In this document: positions 36,430 to 49,991 of the stretch, piece by piece
Numbering within the stretch: the stretch's first letter is position 1
How the letters are laid out: every line of letters begins with the position of its first letter
Origin: Bacteroidia bacterium
GTDB taxonomy: Bacteria; Bacteroidota; Bacteroidia; Cytophagales; Cyclobacteriaceae
Reading direction: 5' to 3'
Assembly: GCA_030426345.1 (NCBI GenBank)
Contig: JAUHYU010000024.1
Location: forward strand, 1-54,907
Length of the DNA stretch: 54,907 bases
Notes under the pieces: generated by a model
Told to the model about the DNA's origin: nothing
Seen by the model: only the letters and a program-made list of their open reading frames with translations
The model's database searches: none
Program-made: the position numbers and the translations under genes

Positions 36430-37254
36430 ATGCTATATAAAAGAAATTATTTGGAATTAAATTCCATAGAAAAGTCAGAATTAGAAAAAGCTAAAAAATT
36501 CTACAGCAAGGCTAAACTTCGTAATAACTTTGGAATTTCAGCAGATGAACTTATTAAATATCACGAATTACTACCAAAAGCTAGTTATCATTATAATTCT
36601 TTATTCCCCAATAATTACATCTTATTCAACTATGAGATGCACCATGAAAATATTAAGGAAATATTCGATGATTTTAAAAATTTAGTTAAGGATATTAACT
36701 CGAATGAAAGAAGCTTGCTAAATTTTATTAAAGAAAATGAAAGTTACTTTATTCTGGAGAGTTTGTTTTATAGTTATGATTTTGGTCATCACGATGCGTA
36801 TCTTTTTCGAGAGTTTGAATTACCTCCAAACTATCTAGTTGATTTTCTATTAGTTGGGAAAAGTTCTGGAGGTTTTGAGTTTATTTTTATCGAATTTGAA
36901 AGCCCAAACAAGGAAATAACTTTAAAAGATGGAAGTTTGGGGAATGGTTTTAGAAAAGGAATTAAACAAATAGAAGATTGGGATGCATGGCTAGATTCTA
37001 ATTTTTCAACTCTGAAAAATGTGTTTAAAAAATACCAAAACCCGAAAAGAGATTTACCTTCTGAATTTTATGAATTAGACAAGACTAGAATTCATTATTT
37101 AGTAATCGCAGGGAAAAGGGAACATTTTAATGGCAAAACATATAAAACGAAAAGAAAAGGAATAAATAATGTTAGAATTAAACATTACGACAACTTAATT
37201 GATAAAACAGAATTCTATATAGAAGCAAAACTAAAAGGAAAAAACCTACAATAA
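36430..37254 (+). CDS. DUF4263 (Shedu-like) protein
   Basis: A 274-residue protein. The N-terminal 110 residues are helical and unassigned. From about 115 it matches the DUF4263 / SduA C-terminal region of the PD-(D/E)XK nuclease superfamily: PPNYLVDFLLV, then FIFIEFESPNKE, then FRKGIKQIEDWDAWL. The usual E-x-K of the active site reads E-F-E here, which may be a subfamily variant or a degenerate site. Shedu proteins act as single-gene anti-phage defence systems. The gene is clearly more AT-rich than its neighbours, consistent with horizontal acquisition. Confidence 0.65.
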   Translation: MLYKRNYLELNSIEKSELEKAKKFYSKAKLRNNFGISADELIKYHELLPKASYHYNSLFPNNYILFNYEMHHENIKEIFDDFKNLVKDINSNERSLLNFIKENESYFILESLFYSYDFGHHDAYLFREFELPPNYLVDFLLVGKSSGGFEFIFIEFESPNKEITLKDGSLGNGFRKGIKQIEDWDAWLDSNFSTLKNVFKKYQNPKRDLPSEFYELDKTRIHYLVIAGKREHFNGKTYKTKRKGINNVRIKHYDNLIDKTEFYIEAKLKGKNLQ

Positions 37255-37350
37255 TACAGGATCAAACTAGGTTTGAAGTTGGGATAGCGCAAGGGAAATG
37301 TGAAAGCTTCCCAATAACTTCCCCTCGCTCACTTCAGCAAAATCATACAG

Positions 37351-37374
37351 CAAAAAGCCTTAAAATTCCATGAA
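37351..37374 (-). repeat. Dispersed motif, intergenic copy
   Basis: CAAAAAGCCTT then AAAATTCCATGAA: the full-length form with one extra base in the core. It lies between the convergent DUF4263 and DUF3592 genes. Confidence 0.65.
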
Positions 37375-37393
37375 AATGGATTTGTAAAAAGAG

Positions 37394-38092
37394 CTAAGCT
37401 TTCTTTGGGAGAAAGGATAAATCCATATAATAATTCTTTTTTGGGTTGTTTGTATCGATCCAAACATCTACTTCTTTGTCTTTGACCAAGGCTGTCGGGT
37501 CATACAAATCCCATGGATTTTTGAAGGTATAAATGGTGTTGTCGACAGGATTGAGCCATTCCGAGATGATCACAAAATTCGTTTTTGATTTCGACACTTC
37601 TTTGCTTTCCACGCGATTGGGCAATTTCAAAAGCTTGCCCCTTCGAGGAAGCTCTTGCATCATCTTTTTGTAGTGGGCATGTTTCACCAGGTCGCCAATC
37701 CCTACCAAAAGAAAAATTATGGCAATCACGAAGGGGATGGCCACTATTAGCCACATTTGCATGAAACTTGCGATTTTTGCCGTTTCAGGTTTTCCCTCTA
37801 AGTACCTAACGGACACATGCTCTCCTTCTGTGTATGAAGAAGATGAGCTTGAACCAATGCTCCCTAAAAAGGTGAAAGATTGCCCTGATCGGTCGGTAAA
37901 CGTCACTAATGGATAGTAAGTAGATTTAGTTCCAGACCCCGTTTCTTCAAGCCGTTCCACAATCCCATCGACCTCTATAGATTTTGAAAGGAATTCAATT
38001 TTATCCAGTGACAAATAGATGCCCAAGCAAACCAAAGCAGTTCCTGCCATGGCCAAAATGATCGCTTTCAAATACTTTGATTTTGGGTTCAT
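37394..38092 (-). CDS. DUF3592 membrane protein
   Basis: A 232-residue protein with a first membrane segment (about 9-29), an extracytoplasmic DUF3592 domain (about 35-115, VDGIVERLEETGSGTKSTYYPLV..., with YTEGEHVSVRYLEGKPETAKI), a second membrane segment (about 122-146) and a cytosolic beta-rich tail (about 150-232). The start is taken at ATG 38092 (MNPKSKYLKAI); an upstream frame extends to 38236 but adds 48 unlikely residues. Function of the family is unknown. A copy of the dispersed motif (core 37512-37521) encodes KNPWD. Confidence 0.75.
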   Translation of the reverse strand: MNPKSKYLKAIILAMAGTALVCLGIYLSLDKIEFLSKSIEVDGIVERLEETGSGTKSTYYPLVTFTDRSGQSFTFLGSIGSSSSSSYTEGEHVSVRYLEGKPETAKIASFMQMWLIVAIPFVIAIIFLLVGIGDLVKHAHYKKMMQELPRRGKLLKLPNRVESKEVSKSKTNFVIISEWLNPVDNTIYTFKNPWDLYDPTALVKDKEVDVWIDTNNPKKNYYMDLSFLPKKA

Positions 38093-38476
38093 GATAAAAT
38101 GTGATTGGGTAAGGTTATAAAAGGGGTTAAGTCTGAAAAAATAGGCAAGGAATTCAGTAATTAAAAATTTGATGAACATACCAATTTCTGACAATTCTGC
38201 ACTATAGTCAATAACTCTATAAAATATTATTGCCAAAAACTCAAAAAGGGATCATACTCCGCAAGACCAATAGAGGAATGACATGGATTACTTTTGGTTG
38301 TTCTTAGGTGTGTTCGAGCAAAAACGATTAAAAATAGTTTTTTGCATTTATTTTCACATCTTTGCCATTGGCCGATTTATAAGTAGCGGCTACCTATATT
38401 TTAAAATAATCCATGAGAAATCCATGAAGGAATAAGGATAGGGGCTGCGGACAGTCTCGAATTTCCTGACGACAAT
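38093..38476. other. Intergenic region before the LacI gene
   Basis: This 384-base region lies between divergent genes and must hold the promoters of both. There is a weak pair of dispersed-motif fragments (TCCATGAGAAATCCATGAAGG at 38410-38430). No strong TTTG/TAnnTTTG pair was found. Confidence 0.5.
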
Positions 38477-39511
38477 ATGACGAAATTTTATACGATAAAA
38501 GAGATCGCCAAACTGGCCGAAGTATCTACAGGTACGGTGGATCGGGTGCTACACAAACGTGGAAAGGTTTCGCCTGACAAGGCTGATCGCGTAGAGGCTA
38601 TCCTGAAAAAAATTGACTACAAGCCTAACCAACTGGCGCGGTCGCTGAAATTGAACAAGCGGTACCGGTTTGTGATTTTGCTTCCCGACGATGAATTGGA
38701 CGAATACTGGAAACCTTGTTTTGCGGGGGTTGAGGAACTAAAAAGTAACTTTGAAGCCAACGGCATGCTGGTGGATGTGCTGAAGTATTCGCCCCATAGT
38801 CCGGATAATTTCGTGGAAATGGCTCAAAAATCCATGGATTTGTCTCCAGATGCCGTATTGTTGGGGGCCTTGTTTTTGAAGGAAAGCAGGGAATATTTGC
38901 AGAAGTTGGAAGGGAAAGGCATCCCGTTCAATTTGATCAATACGGAGGTGGAAGGTGTGAATTTCAGTACTTTTGTAGGACAGAACCTGGTGCAGAGTGG
39001 TCGCACGGCGGCACATCTCTTTGACACGATATTGCCTCAGGTGAAATCGGTTTTGGTCCTACACATGGAGGAGGAATTTGAAAATGCCATCCACATGCAG
39101 CAAAAGGAAATTGGGTTTCAGGCGTATTTTTCCGAGCGCAATCGCACTACAAATATTCAAACACTAAATATAAAAACCAGCAATCCTGAATCTATAGCCG
39201 ATCAGATAAACCGAGGGATTTCAGATAAAGTAGATGGGATTTTTGTGACAACTTCCAAGGCATTTCTGTTGGGTGAAAATGGGATAGATCTGGGTGTTCC
39301 GGTCATTGGATACGATTTGTTGGAAAAGAATATTCACTATTTGAAAAGCGGGAAGATCAAATTTCTGATTTATCAAAACCCTAGATTGCAGGCATTTCAG
39401 GGTTTATCCTTACTGTCTGAACAAGTGATGAAAAAGACTCAAAATCCCATGGAAGTATTTCTTCCCATCGAAATTATCAGTTCCGAAAACGTATCTTCTT
39501 ATCGGTCTTGA
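38477..39511 (+). CDS. LacI-family transcriptional regulator
   Basis: A 344-residue repressor or activator. The N-terminal helix-turn-helix (about 5-25, TIKEIAKLAEVSTGTVDRVL) and hinge helix (YKPNQLARSLKL) bind DNA. The C-terminal periplasmic-binding-protein-like domain (about 65-340) binds a sugar effector. It is the first gene of the plus-strand run leading into the glycan locus, so it probably controls that locus in response to a released sugar such as a HexNAc or its derivative. A near-perfect palindrome at 39554-39586 is a candidate operator. Two dispersed-motif copies lie in its coding region. Confidence 0.92.
   Translation: MTKFYTIKEIAKLAEVSTGTVDRVLHKRGKVSPDKADRVEAILKKIDYKPNQLARSLKLNKRYRFVILLPDDELDEYWKPCFAGVEELKSNFEANGMLVDVLKYSPHSPDNFVEMAQKSMDLSPDAVLLGALFLKESREYLQKLEGKGIPFNLINTEVEGVNFSTFVGQNLVQSGRTAAHLFDTILPQVKSVLVLHMEEEFENAIHMQQKEIGFQAYFSERNRTTNIQTLNIKTSNPESIADQINRGISDKVDGIFVTTSKAFLLGENGIDLGVPVIGYDLLEKNIHYLKSGKIKFLIYQNPRLQAFQGLSLLSEQVMKKTQNPMEVFLPIEIISSENVSSYRS
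38821..38841 (-). repeat. Dispersed motif inside the LacI gene
   Basis: GGCTCA then AAAATCCATGGATTT (core 38827-38836), coding AQKSMDL. Confidence 0.65.
39431..39453 (-). repeat. Dispersed motif inside the LacI gene
   Basis: AAAAAGACTC then AAAATCCCATGGA, one extra C in the core; codes KKTQNPME. Confidence 0.6.
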
Positions 39512-39553
39512 CCGGATTTCATATTGTTTATGGAATGTGCTTCGTGCGTTGGT

Positions 39554-39586
39554 GTTATCGAGCACATAATATTTGTGTTCGATAAC
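39554..39586. promoter_or_regulatory. Candidate operator palindrome for the LacI regulator
   Basis: GTTATCGAGCACA (39554-39566), a 7-base spacer TAATATT, then TGTGTTCGATAAC (39574-39586): an inverted repeat matching at 12 of 13 positions. It lies 75 bases before the nucleotidyltransferase start and 42 bases after the LacI gene. A weak promoter-like TTTG-N22-TAttcTTTG overlaps it. Confidence 0.6.
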
Positions 39587-39660
39587 ATATTTGAATTTAT
39601 TCTTTGGTTTAAATTGTAAGATTCTCCATATTTGAATATAAAATTGAATTTAGAAAAATT

Positions 39661-40584
39661 ATGAAAATAAAAAATGGGGCAAAGCCAACGCTTGTTGTAT
39701 TGGCAGCCGGGATGGGATCACGATATGGTAGTTTGAAACAGATCGACCCATTTGGGCCGTCGGGTGAGGCCATCATCGAATATTCCATATTTGATGCTGT
39801 CAGGGCAGGATTTGGGAAGGTGGTTTTTGTGATTCGCAGAAATATCGAGGAGGAATTTAAAGAGGTATTTGGTGATAAATTTGGCGGAAAGATAGCCGTG
39901 GACTATGCATTTCAGGAGCTCGATATTTTGCCAAAGGGTGTTGACGTTCCGGCTGATCGGGTGAAGCCTTGGGGAACGGCACACGCTGTTTGGGTGGCTT
40001 CGGAGAAGGTGAGCGGCCCTTTTGCGGTGATCAATGCCGATGACTTTTATGGCGTAAAATCATTTCAATTGTTGGCAGATTATCTGACAAATGCCGATGC
40101 TGAGCAATTGAACGCCTGCCTGATTGGGTACCGGCTCAAAAATACATTGTCGGATCATGGATTTGTATCGCGGGGAGTTTGCGAGATTTCTACTGAGGGC
40201 AATCTGCTTGCTGTCACGGAAAGAACGCATATTTCAAAAACACCTGATGGAGATGTTTATTATGAAGAGAATAATGAAAAGCAGTCATTGACAGGCGATG
40301 AATTGGTTTCCATGAACCTGATGGGCTTTACACCTCTATTTTTTGAGATTCTCCAGAAGGGATTTGAAGGGTTTATTAAAGAGAAAGGCAATGAATTGAA
40401 ATCAGAATATTTTCTACCCAGTGCACTGTCTGATATCGTAGTGAACTATTCCACAAAAGTTCCCGTTATCGAAACCCCGGAAATGACCTATGGAGTAACG
40501 TATCAAGATGATAAACCTAAAGTCAAGGCGATGCTGCAAAAGTTGGTAGATGAAGGTGTTTATCCACATGATCTTTGGGCGTAA
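39661..40584 (+). CDS. Sugar-1-phosphate nucleotidyltransferase
   Basis: A 307-residue NTP-transferase-fold protein. The activated-nucleotide loop is VLAAGMGSRYGSLKQ (about 13-27), the metal-binding motif is VINADDFYG (about 121-129), and a GTAHAVWVA nucleotide-contact region lies at about 105-113. It is directly followed (9 bases) by an N-acetylhexosamine 1-kinase-like gene. The pair would make UDP-HexNAc (or a related NDP-sugar) from a free sugar, ATP and UTP. Substrate is inferred from the neighbour and the surrounding HexNAc-releasing hydrolases. Confidence 0.87.
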   Translation: MKIKNGAKPTLVVLAAGMGSRYGSLKQIDPFGPSGEAIIEYSIFDAVRAGFGKVVFVIRRNIEEEFKEVFGDKFGGKIAVDYAFQELDILPKGVDVPADRVKPWGTAHAVWVASEKVSGPFAVINADDFYGVKSFQLLADYLTNADAEQLNACLIGYRLKNTLSDHGFVSRGVCEISTEGNLLAVTERTHISKTPDGDVYYEENNEKQSLTGDELVSMNLMGFTPLFFEILQKGFEGFIKEKGNELKSEYFLPSALSDIVVNYSTKVPVIETPEMTYGVTYQDDKPKVKAMLQKLVDEGVYPHDLWA

Positions 40585-40593
40585 GGAGTGATT

Positions 40594-41676
40594 ATGAACG
40601 CAGAAGAAATCATCCAAAATTTTCAGATCAATGGTTCAATTACTTCCATAAAACCTTATGGTGGCGGACATATTAATGATACTTTTCATGTTGCCTGTGC
40701 ATCTGATTCTCCAGACTTTCTATTGCAAAAAGTAAACGGGTATGTGTTTAAAAACATCGAGGGTTTGATGAACAATATCGCCGTGGTTTCGGCGCATCTA
40801 CGAAAAAAACTGCGGGAGCAAGGGGTAGCAGATGTCGATCGCCGTTCGTTGGAATTGATCAAAACCAAGCAGGATGCATTTTATATAAAAGACGAGGAAG
40901 GGCATTTTTGGCGAGTTTTTAATTTTATCGAGGGCAATAAAGTGTATGACGGTGCGCCAAATACAGAAATTGCTTTTGAAGGTGCGCGAATGTTTGGTCG
41001 GTTTCTCCAGCAACTTGCCGATCTTGACCCAGGCAAGGTAGTTGAAACCATACCTAATTTCCATAATATCAAATTCAGGCTGGACAATCTTGAAAAAGCC
41101 ATCAAGGAAGATCCCGTCGGCAGGGTACGGCAAGCCATAAATGAAATTAAATATGCACGTGACAGCTTCGAAGTCATGAGCGTGATCCAAAATTTGGGTG
41201 AAAGCGGAGCTATTCCTTCGAGGATTGTTCACAACGATACCAAGGTAAATAATGTGTTGTTTGACAAAGAAAACAAAGGTTTATGCGTTATCGATTTGGA
41301 TACAATCATGCCGGGATATGCGCATTACGATTTTGGGGATGGAGTCCGCACTTGTGCGAATACAGGCAAGGAAGATGATGTGGATTTGAAAAATATATCT
41401 TATGACTTGGAGATGTACCGGGCATTTAGTGCCGGTTATGTAGATGCTGCAAGTTCGATCCTGACCAAGACGGAACACATTACTTTGGCCAATGCAGCTT
41501 TGCTTTTTCCGTTTATTATGGGTGTGCGGTTCTTGACAGATTATATCGCCGGCGACGTCTATTATAAAATTGGGTATGAGGACCATAATATTGTGCGGGC
41601 TAGAGCACAGCTAAAATTGGCTGCCGACGGAGAAGCGAAATTCAAGGAGTTAGAGCGGATTGTAAAAAATGTTTAG
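40594..41676 (+). CDS. N-acetylhexosamine 1-kinase-like phosphotransferase
   Basis: A 360-residue aminoglycoside-phosphotransferase-fold kinase. The N-terminal GGGHINDTFHV is typical of NahK/LnpB-type kinases, the catalytic loop is VHNDTKVNNVLFD (Asp about 211) and the metal-binding motif is VIDLDTIMPG (about 232). Length matches the Bifidobacterium NahK protein (about 359), which phosphorylates GlcNAc and GalNAc at C1. A TAAGGAG sequence precedes the ATG at 40594, favouring it over GTG 40588. It is co-operonic with the upstream nucleotidyltransferase and the downstream GH20. Confidence 0.83.
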   Translation: MNAEEIIQNFQINGSITSIKPYGGGHINDTFHVACASDSPDFLLQKVNGYVFKNIEGLMNNIAVVSAHLRKKLREQGVADVDRRSLELIKTKQDAFYIKDEEGHFWRVFNFIEGNKVYDGAPNTEIAFEGARMFGRFLQQLADLDPGKVVETIPNFHNIKFRLDNLEKAIKEDPVGRVRQAINEIKYARDSFEVMSVIQNLGESGAIPSRIVHNDTKVNNVLFDKENKGLCVIDLDTIMPGYAHYDFGDGVRTCANTGKEDDVDLKNISYDLEMYRAFSAGYVDAASSILTKTEHITLANAALLFPFIMGVRFLTDYIAGDVYYKIGYEDHNIVRARAQLKLAADGEAKFKELERIVKNV

Positions 41677-41685
41677 AAAATAATA

Positions 41686-47131
<5,446 letters not shown>

Positions 47132-47147
47132 TACTCAATATATCATT

Positions 47148-48479
47148 ATGAACACGAAAAGAAGAAATTTTATCAAGACCTCGGCGGCAGTAGTGGCAGG
47201 GGCAGCTGTGATCACTCCTAATATCCTGTTTGGGAAGGACGACCGTAAGGTACGCATGGCTTTTATTGGTTTGGGTGGTCGTGGAAGATCACACCTAAAG
47301 CGTTGTCTGGAGAGAGATGATGTGGATGTGAAAGCGATATGTGATATCGATCCTAAGGCCATAGAAATTACCCGAAAGATGCTTAAAGATGCAGGGTATA
47401 AAAACCTTCCTGAATATACGGATGGAGAACTTGCTTTCATGAAAATGCTGGAACAGGGCGATATAGATGGGGTGATCATTGCCACACCTTGGGTTTGGCA
47501 TACCAAAATGGCTTGTGCGGCCATGCGGGCAGGAATTTACGCAGGCGTGGAAGTATCGGCAGCCAATACACTCGAAGAGTGTTGGGACTTGGTCAATACC
47601 CATGAAGAGACGGGCGTGCCATGCATGATCCTCGAAAATGTAAACTACCGCCGCGATGTAATGGCCGTATTAAATATGGTGCGCCAGGGCATATTTGGCG
47701 AATTGATACATCTGGAGTGTGGCTATCAGCACAATTTGAGAGGGGTTAAGTTTGACCCGGGGGCCGAGTTTGGCGAAGGAGCCAATGGAGAAGCCAGATG
47801 GAGGACACAACATTCTATCAATAGAAATGGTGACGTATATCCTACCCATGGACTGGGGCCGGTTTCTTCCATGATCAATATCAACAGTGGCAATAGGCTT
47901 ATGTCTCTCACTTCAACAGCTTCTAAAGCCAGGGGATTGCACGACTATATTGTAAAAACTGGAGGTGAAGACCACCCCAATGCTAAAATAAAATTTAAGT
48001 TGGGGGATGTCATTACGACGGTTATTAAAACGGCCAACGATGAAACGATCACTGTTCAACTTGATACCAACCTGCCAAGGCCTTACTCACTTGGATTCAG
48101 GGTGCAGGGAACTGAAGGTTTGTGGATGGATGTGAATGAATCGATTTATCTGGATGGTAAAAGCCCCAACCATCAATGGGAACCTGCTGCTGCTTATTTG
48201 GAAAAATACGATCACCCACTATGGAAGAAGTATGGCGCAAAAGCGGAAGGTGCCGGACATGGAGGTATGGATTTCTTTGTTGATCATGCTTTTGTGGAGT
48301 CGATCAAGCGTAAAGTCAATACACCTTTGGACGCTTATGATGCGGCTGCGTGGAGCTCTATCGCACCATTGTCAGAAATGTCGATAGCCCATGGTAGTGA
48401 ACCCATTGAGATTCCTGATTTCACAAGGGGAATGTGGATGAAACGCACACCAAAATTTGCATTGAATGATGAATATTAG
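47148..48479 (+). CDS. GH109-like exported Gfo/Idh/MocA protein
   Basis: A 443-residue protein with a twin-arginine signal (MNTKRRNFIKTSAAVVAGAA). The N-terminal Rossmann domain has FIGLGGRGRSH (about 43-53) and the NAD-binding ICDIDP strand end; the C-terminal alpha/beta domain includes YPTHGLGPVSSMI and ARGLHDY, as in GH109 enzymes. GH109 uses NAD in a redox-elimination mechanism to cleave alpha-N-acetylgalactosaminides, as found for blood-group A antigen. The Tat signal fits export with the cofactor bound. The locus contents favour this over a plain sugar dehydrogenase. The gene follows GH2 by 16 bases. Confidence 0.85.
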   Translation: MNTKRRNFIKTSAAVVAGAAVITPNILFGKDDRKVRMAFIGLGGRGRSHLKRCLERDDVDVKAICDIDPKAIEITRKMLKDAGYKNLPEYTDGELAFMKMLEQGDIDGVIIATPWVWHTKMACAAMRAGIYAGVEVSAANTLEECWDLVNTHEETGVPCMILENVNYRRDVMAVLNMVRQGIFGELIHLECGYQHNLRGVKFDPGAEFGEGANGEARWRTQHSINRNGDVYPTHGLGPVSSMININSGNRLMSLTSTASKARGLHDYIVKTGGEDHPNAKIKFKLGDVITTVIKTANDETITVQLDTNLPRPYSLGFRVQGTEGLWMDVNESIYLDGKSPNHQWEPAAAYLEKYDHPLWKKYGAKAEGAGHGGMDFFVDHAFVESIKRKVNTPLDAYDAAAWSSIAPLSEMSIAHGSEPIEIPDFTRGMWMKRTPKFALNDEY

Positions 48480-48514
48480 CTAATTTAAATTAGCAAGTTA
48501 ATAGCTGTCGATCT

Positions 48515-48595
48515 GAGCTTTTTACGAAGAGTCTGTTGGCTGTCTGAAATGATCTTGCAGATAGCCAATAGATTATTTAATTCCACGAAAAGCTC
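48515..48595. other. Nested stem-loop, possible RNA structure
   Basis: The outer stem is GAGCTTTT (48515-48522) / AAAAGCTC (48588-48595). The inner stem is TTGGCTGTCTG (48536-48546) / CAGATAGCCAA (48558-48568), with one G-U pair and an 11-base loop. There is no poly-T after the outer stem, so it is more like a processing or regulatory structure than a terminator. Confidence 0.45.
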
Positions 48596-48662
48596 CATTC
48601 TCAAAAACGCGATGTCTAATTGTGTTTTTATAGCCAGTCAATTTTTATAATTTCATCAAATG

Positions 48663-48728
48663 AAAAACCACAATCATAAATTATTGGATTTGCCCAAACT
48701 ACAGGGCATGAATAATTTATGGTTTTTT
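48663..48728. terminator. Terminator-like hairpin
   Basis: The perfect 10-bp stem ATAAATTATT (48676-48685) / AATAATTTAT (48711-48720) is capped by GCCC/GGGC (48692-48695, 48704-48707). It is extended by AAAAACC / GGTTTTTT outside a small bulge, with poly-T on both strands. Confidence 0.6.
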
Positions 48729-48760
48729 ATGTTATCAATATCTATTTTCTCACTTTCTTC

Positions 48761-48785
48761 TTGCATGGATTTTGAATACATTCTT
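48761..48785 (+). repeat. Dispersed motif, intergenic copy
   Basis: TTGCATGGATTTTGAATACATTCTT, exact core 48764-48773. Confidence 0.7.
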
Positions 48786-48815
48786 GTTAAGTAAAAGGAG
48801 CAGAGGGCATGTGGA

Positions 48816-48842
48816 GTTCATGGATTTTTGATGCTTTTTGAA
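48816..48842 (+). repeat. Dispersed motif, intergenic copy
   Basis: TTCATGGATTTT then TGATGCTTTTTGAAC, exact core 48819-48828. It lies 35 bases before the acetyltransferase start. Confidence 0.8.
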
Positions 48843-48876
48843 CTTGAAAATATGCTAAACCTACAATACCTAAACA

Positions 48877-49977
48877 ATGTCCCAATTACAAGAAAATAGT
48901 AAACGCCTGCTTTCCCTCGACTTTTATAGGGGACTGACCATGTTTCTGCTAATTGCCGAATTTTCAGAACTCTTTTCGTACCTGACCGCTCCAGCATTGG
49001 AAGGGTCGATAGTCCATACTATTGGCGAGCAGTTCCATCATGTATCATGGGTTGGGCTGCATTTTTGGGATTTGATCCAGCCATTTTTCATGTTCATTGT
49101 TGGTGTGGCCATGCCATTGTCATTTGCGAGAAGGATGGAAAAAGGGGATTCATATTCCAAAGTAAGCAAGCATGTGTGGAAACGCGCCTTGCTATTGCTT
49201 TTGTTGGGTTGGGGATTGTACTGCATTGGCCCGGGAAAAATCACATTTCGTTTTCAAAATGTACTCGCTCAATTAGCTGTAACTTATGTGCTTGCCTTTT
49301 TTGTAATGCGAAAATCGGCGGCTGTGCAAATTGGTTTTTCTGTTGCATTGATATTACTATCCGAAGCGTTGTATCGATTTTTTCCTTTGGATGGATTTAA
49401 TGAGGCTTTTGTGGCTGACAAGAACTTTGGGGCATGGTTCAACCTGCTTATATCAGGAGAATTAGATGGTGGGCACTGGGCTATTTTCAATGCCATTCCT
49501 ACAGCCGCGCATACGATTTGGGGCGTGCTCGCAGGTCAGTTGCTCATGAGTGAAAAAAGTGATAAACAAAAATTGCAGACTTTGGCGATTGCCGGAATAG
49601 TTGGATTGGTCATAGGTTATGGATTTAGCACCTTCACACCAATTATTAAAAGAATTGCTACTAGTACGTTTGTATTTGCTAGCGGGGGCTGGGCCTTGCT
49701 CGCATTGGCACTTTGCTACTGGATCATTGATGTGAAAAAATACCAGCGTGGAGTACTGTTTTTCACTATTGTTGGATTAAATCCGTTGTTTATCTACCTC
49801 TTTGCCCATGTAGGCGGGGCAGATTTGTTGAGGAGCATTGCGTTGCCATTTTCCAATCTTTTGTTTGGATGGACAGGGGAATTGGGTGCCGAGATTATCT
49901 TGAGCACGATTGTTTTATTTATGCTTTGGTATTTGTGCTATTGGTTGTACAAAAAGAAAATTTTCATCAGGATATAA
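48877..49977 (+). CDS. HGSNAT-like membrane acetyltransferase (DUF5009)
   Basis: A 366-residue polytopic protein with about ten membrane segments. The start region KRLLSLDFYRGLTMFLLIAE and FWDLIQPFFMFIVGVAMPLS are characteristic of the DUF5009 / heparan-alpha-glucosaminide N-acetyltransferase group. The animal enzyme uses cytosolic acetyl-CoA to N-acetylate terminal glucosamine on the other side of the membrane. In this locus a matching role would be to acetylate non-N-acetylated glucosamine ends in the periplasm so that exo-hexosaminidases can cut them. The role is inferred from family and context. Confidence 0.82.
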   Translation: MSQLQENSKRLLSLDFYRGLTMFLLIAEFSELFSYLTAPALEGSIVHTIGEQFHHVSWVGLHFWDLIQPFFMFIVGVAMPLSFARRMEKGDSYSKVSKHVWKRALLLLLLGWGLYCIGPGKITFRFQNVLAQLAVTYVLAFFVMRKSAAVQIGFSVALILLSEALYRFFPLDGFNEAFVADKNFGAWFNLLISGELDGGHWAIFNAIPTAAHTIWGVLAGQLLMSEKSDKQKLQTLAIAGIVGLVIGYGFSTFTPIIKRIATSTFVFASGGWALLALALCYWIIDVKKYQRGVLFFTIVGLNPLFIYLFAHVGGADLLRSIALPFSNLLFGWTGELGAEIILSTIVLFMLWYLCYWLYKKKIFIRI

Positions 49978-49991
49978 TTCCATTTTATTCA

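Larger units (their letters stand above)
48480..48876. other. Structured intergenic region in the glycan locus
   Basis: This 397-base gap inside an otherwise tight gene run holds a 16-bp palindrome next to the GH109 stop codon (48479-48494), a nested hairpin (48515-48595), a terminator-like hairpin (48663-48728) and two dispersed-motif copies (48761-48785 and 48816-48842). No ORF. It probably ends the first transcription unit and starts the next. Confidence 0.6.

Noticed and set aside
48479-48494. 16-bp palindrome GCTAATTTAAATTAGC as an operator
   Set aside because: AT-rich, overlaps a stop codon and has no neighbouring regulator or promoter element; more likely chance or part of 3' structure.
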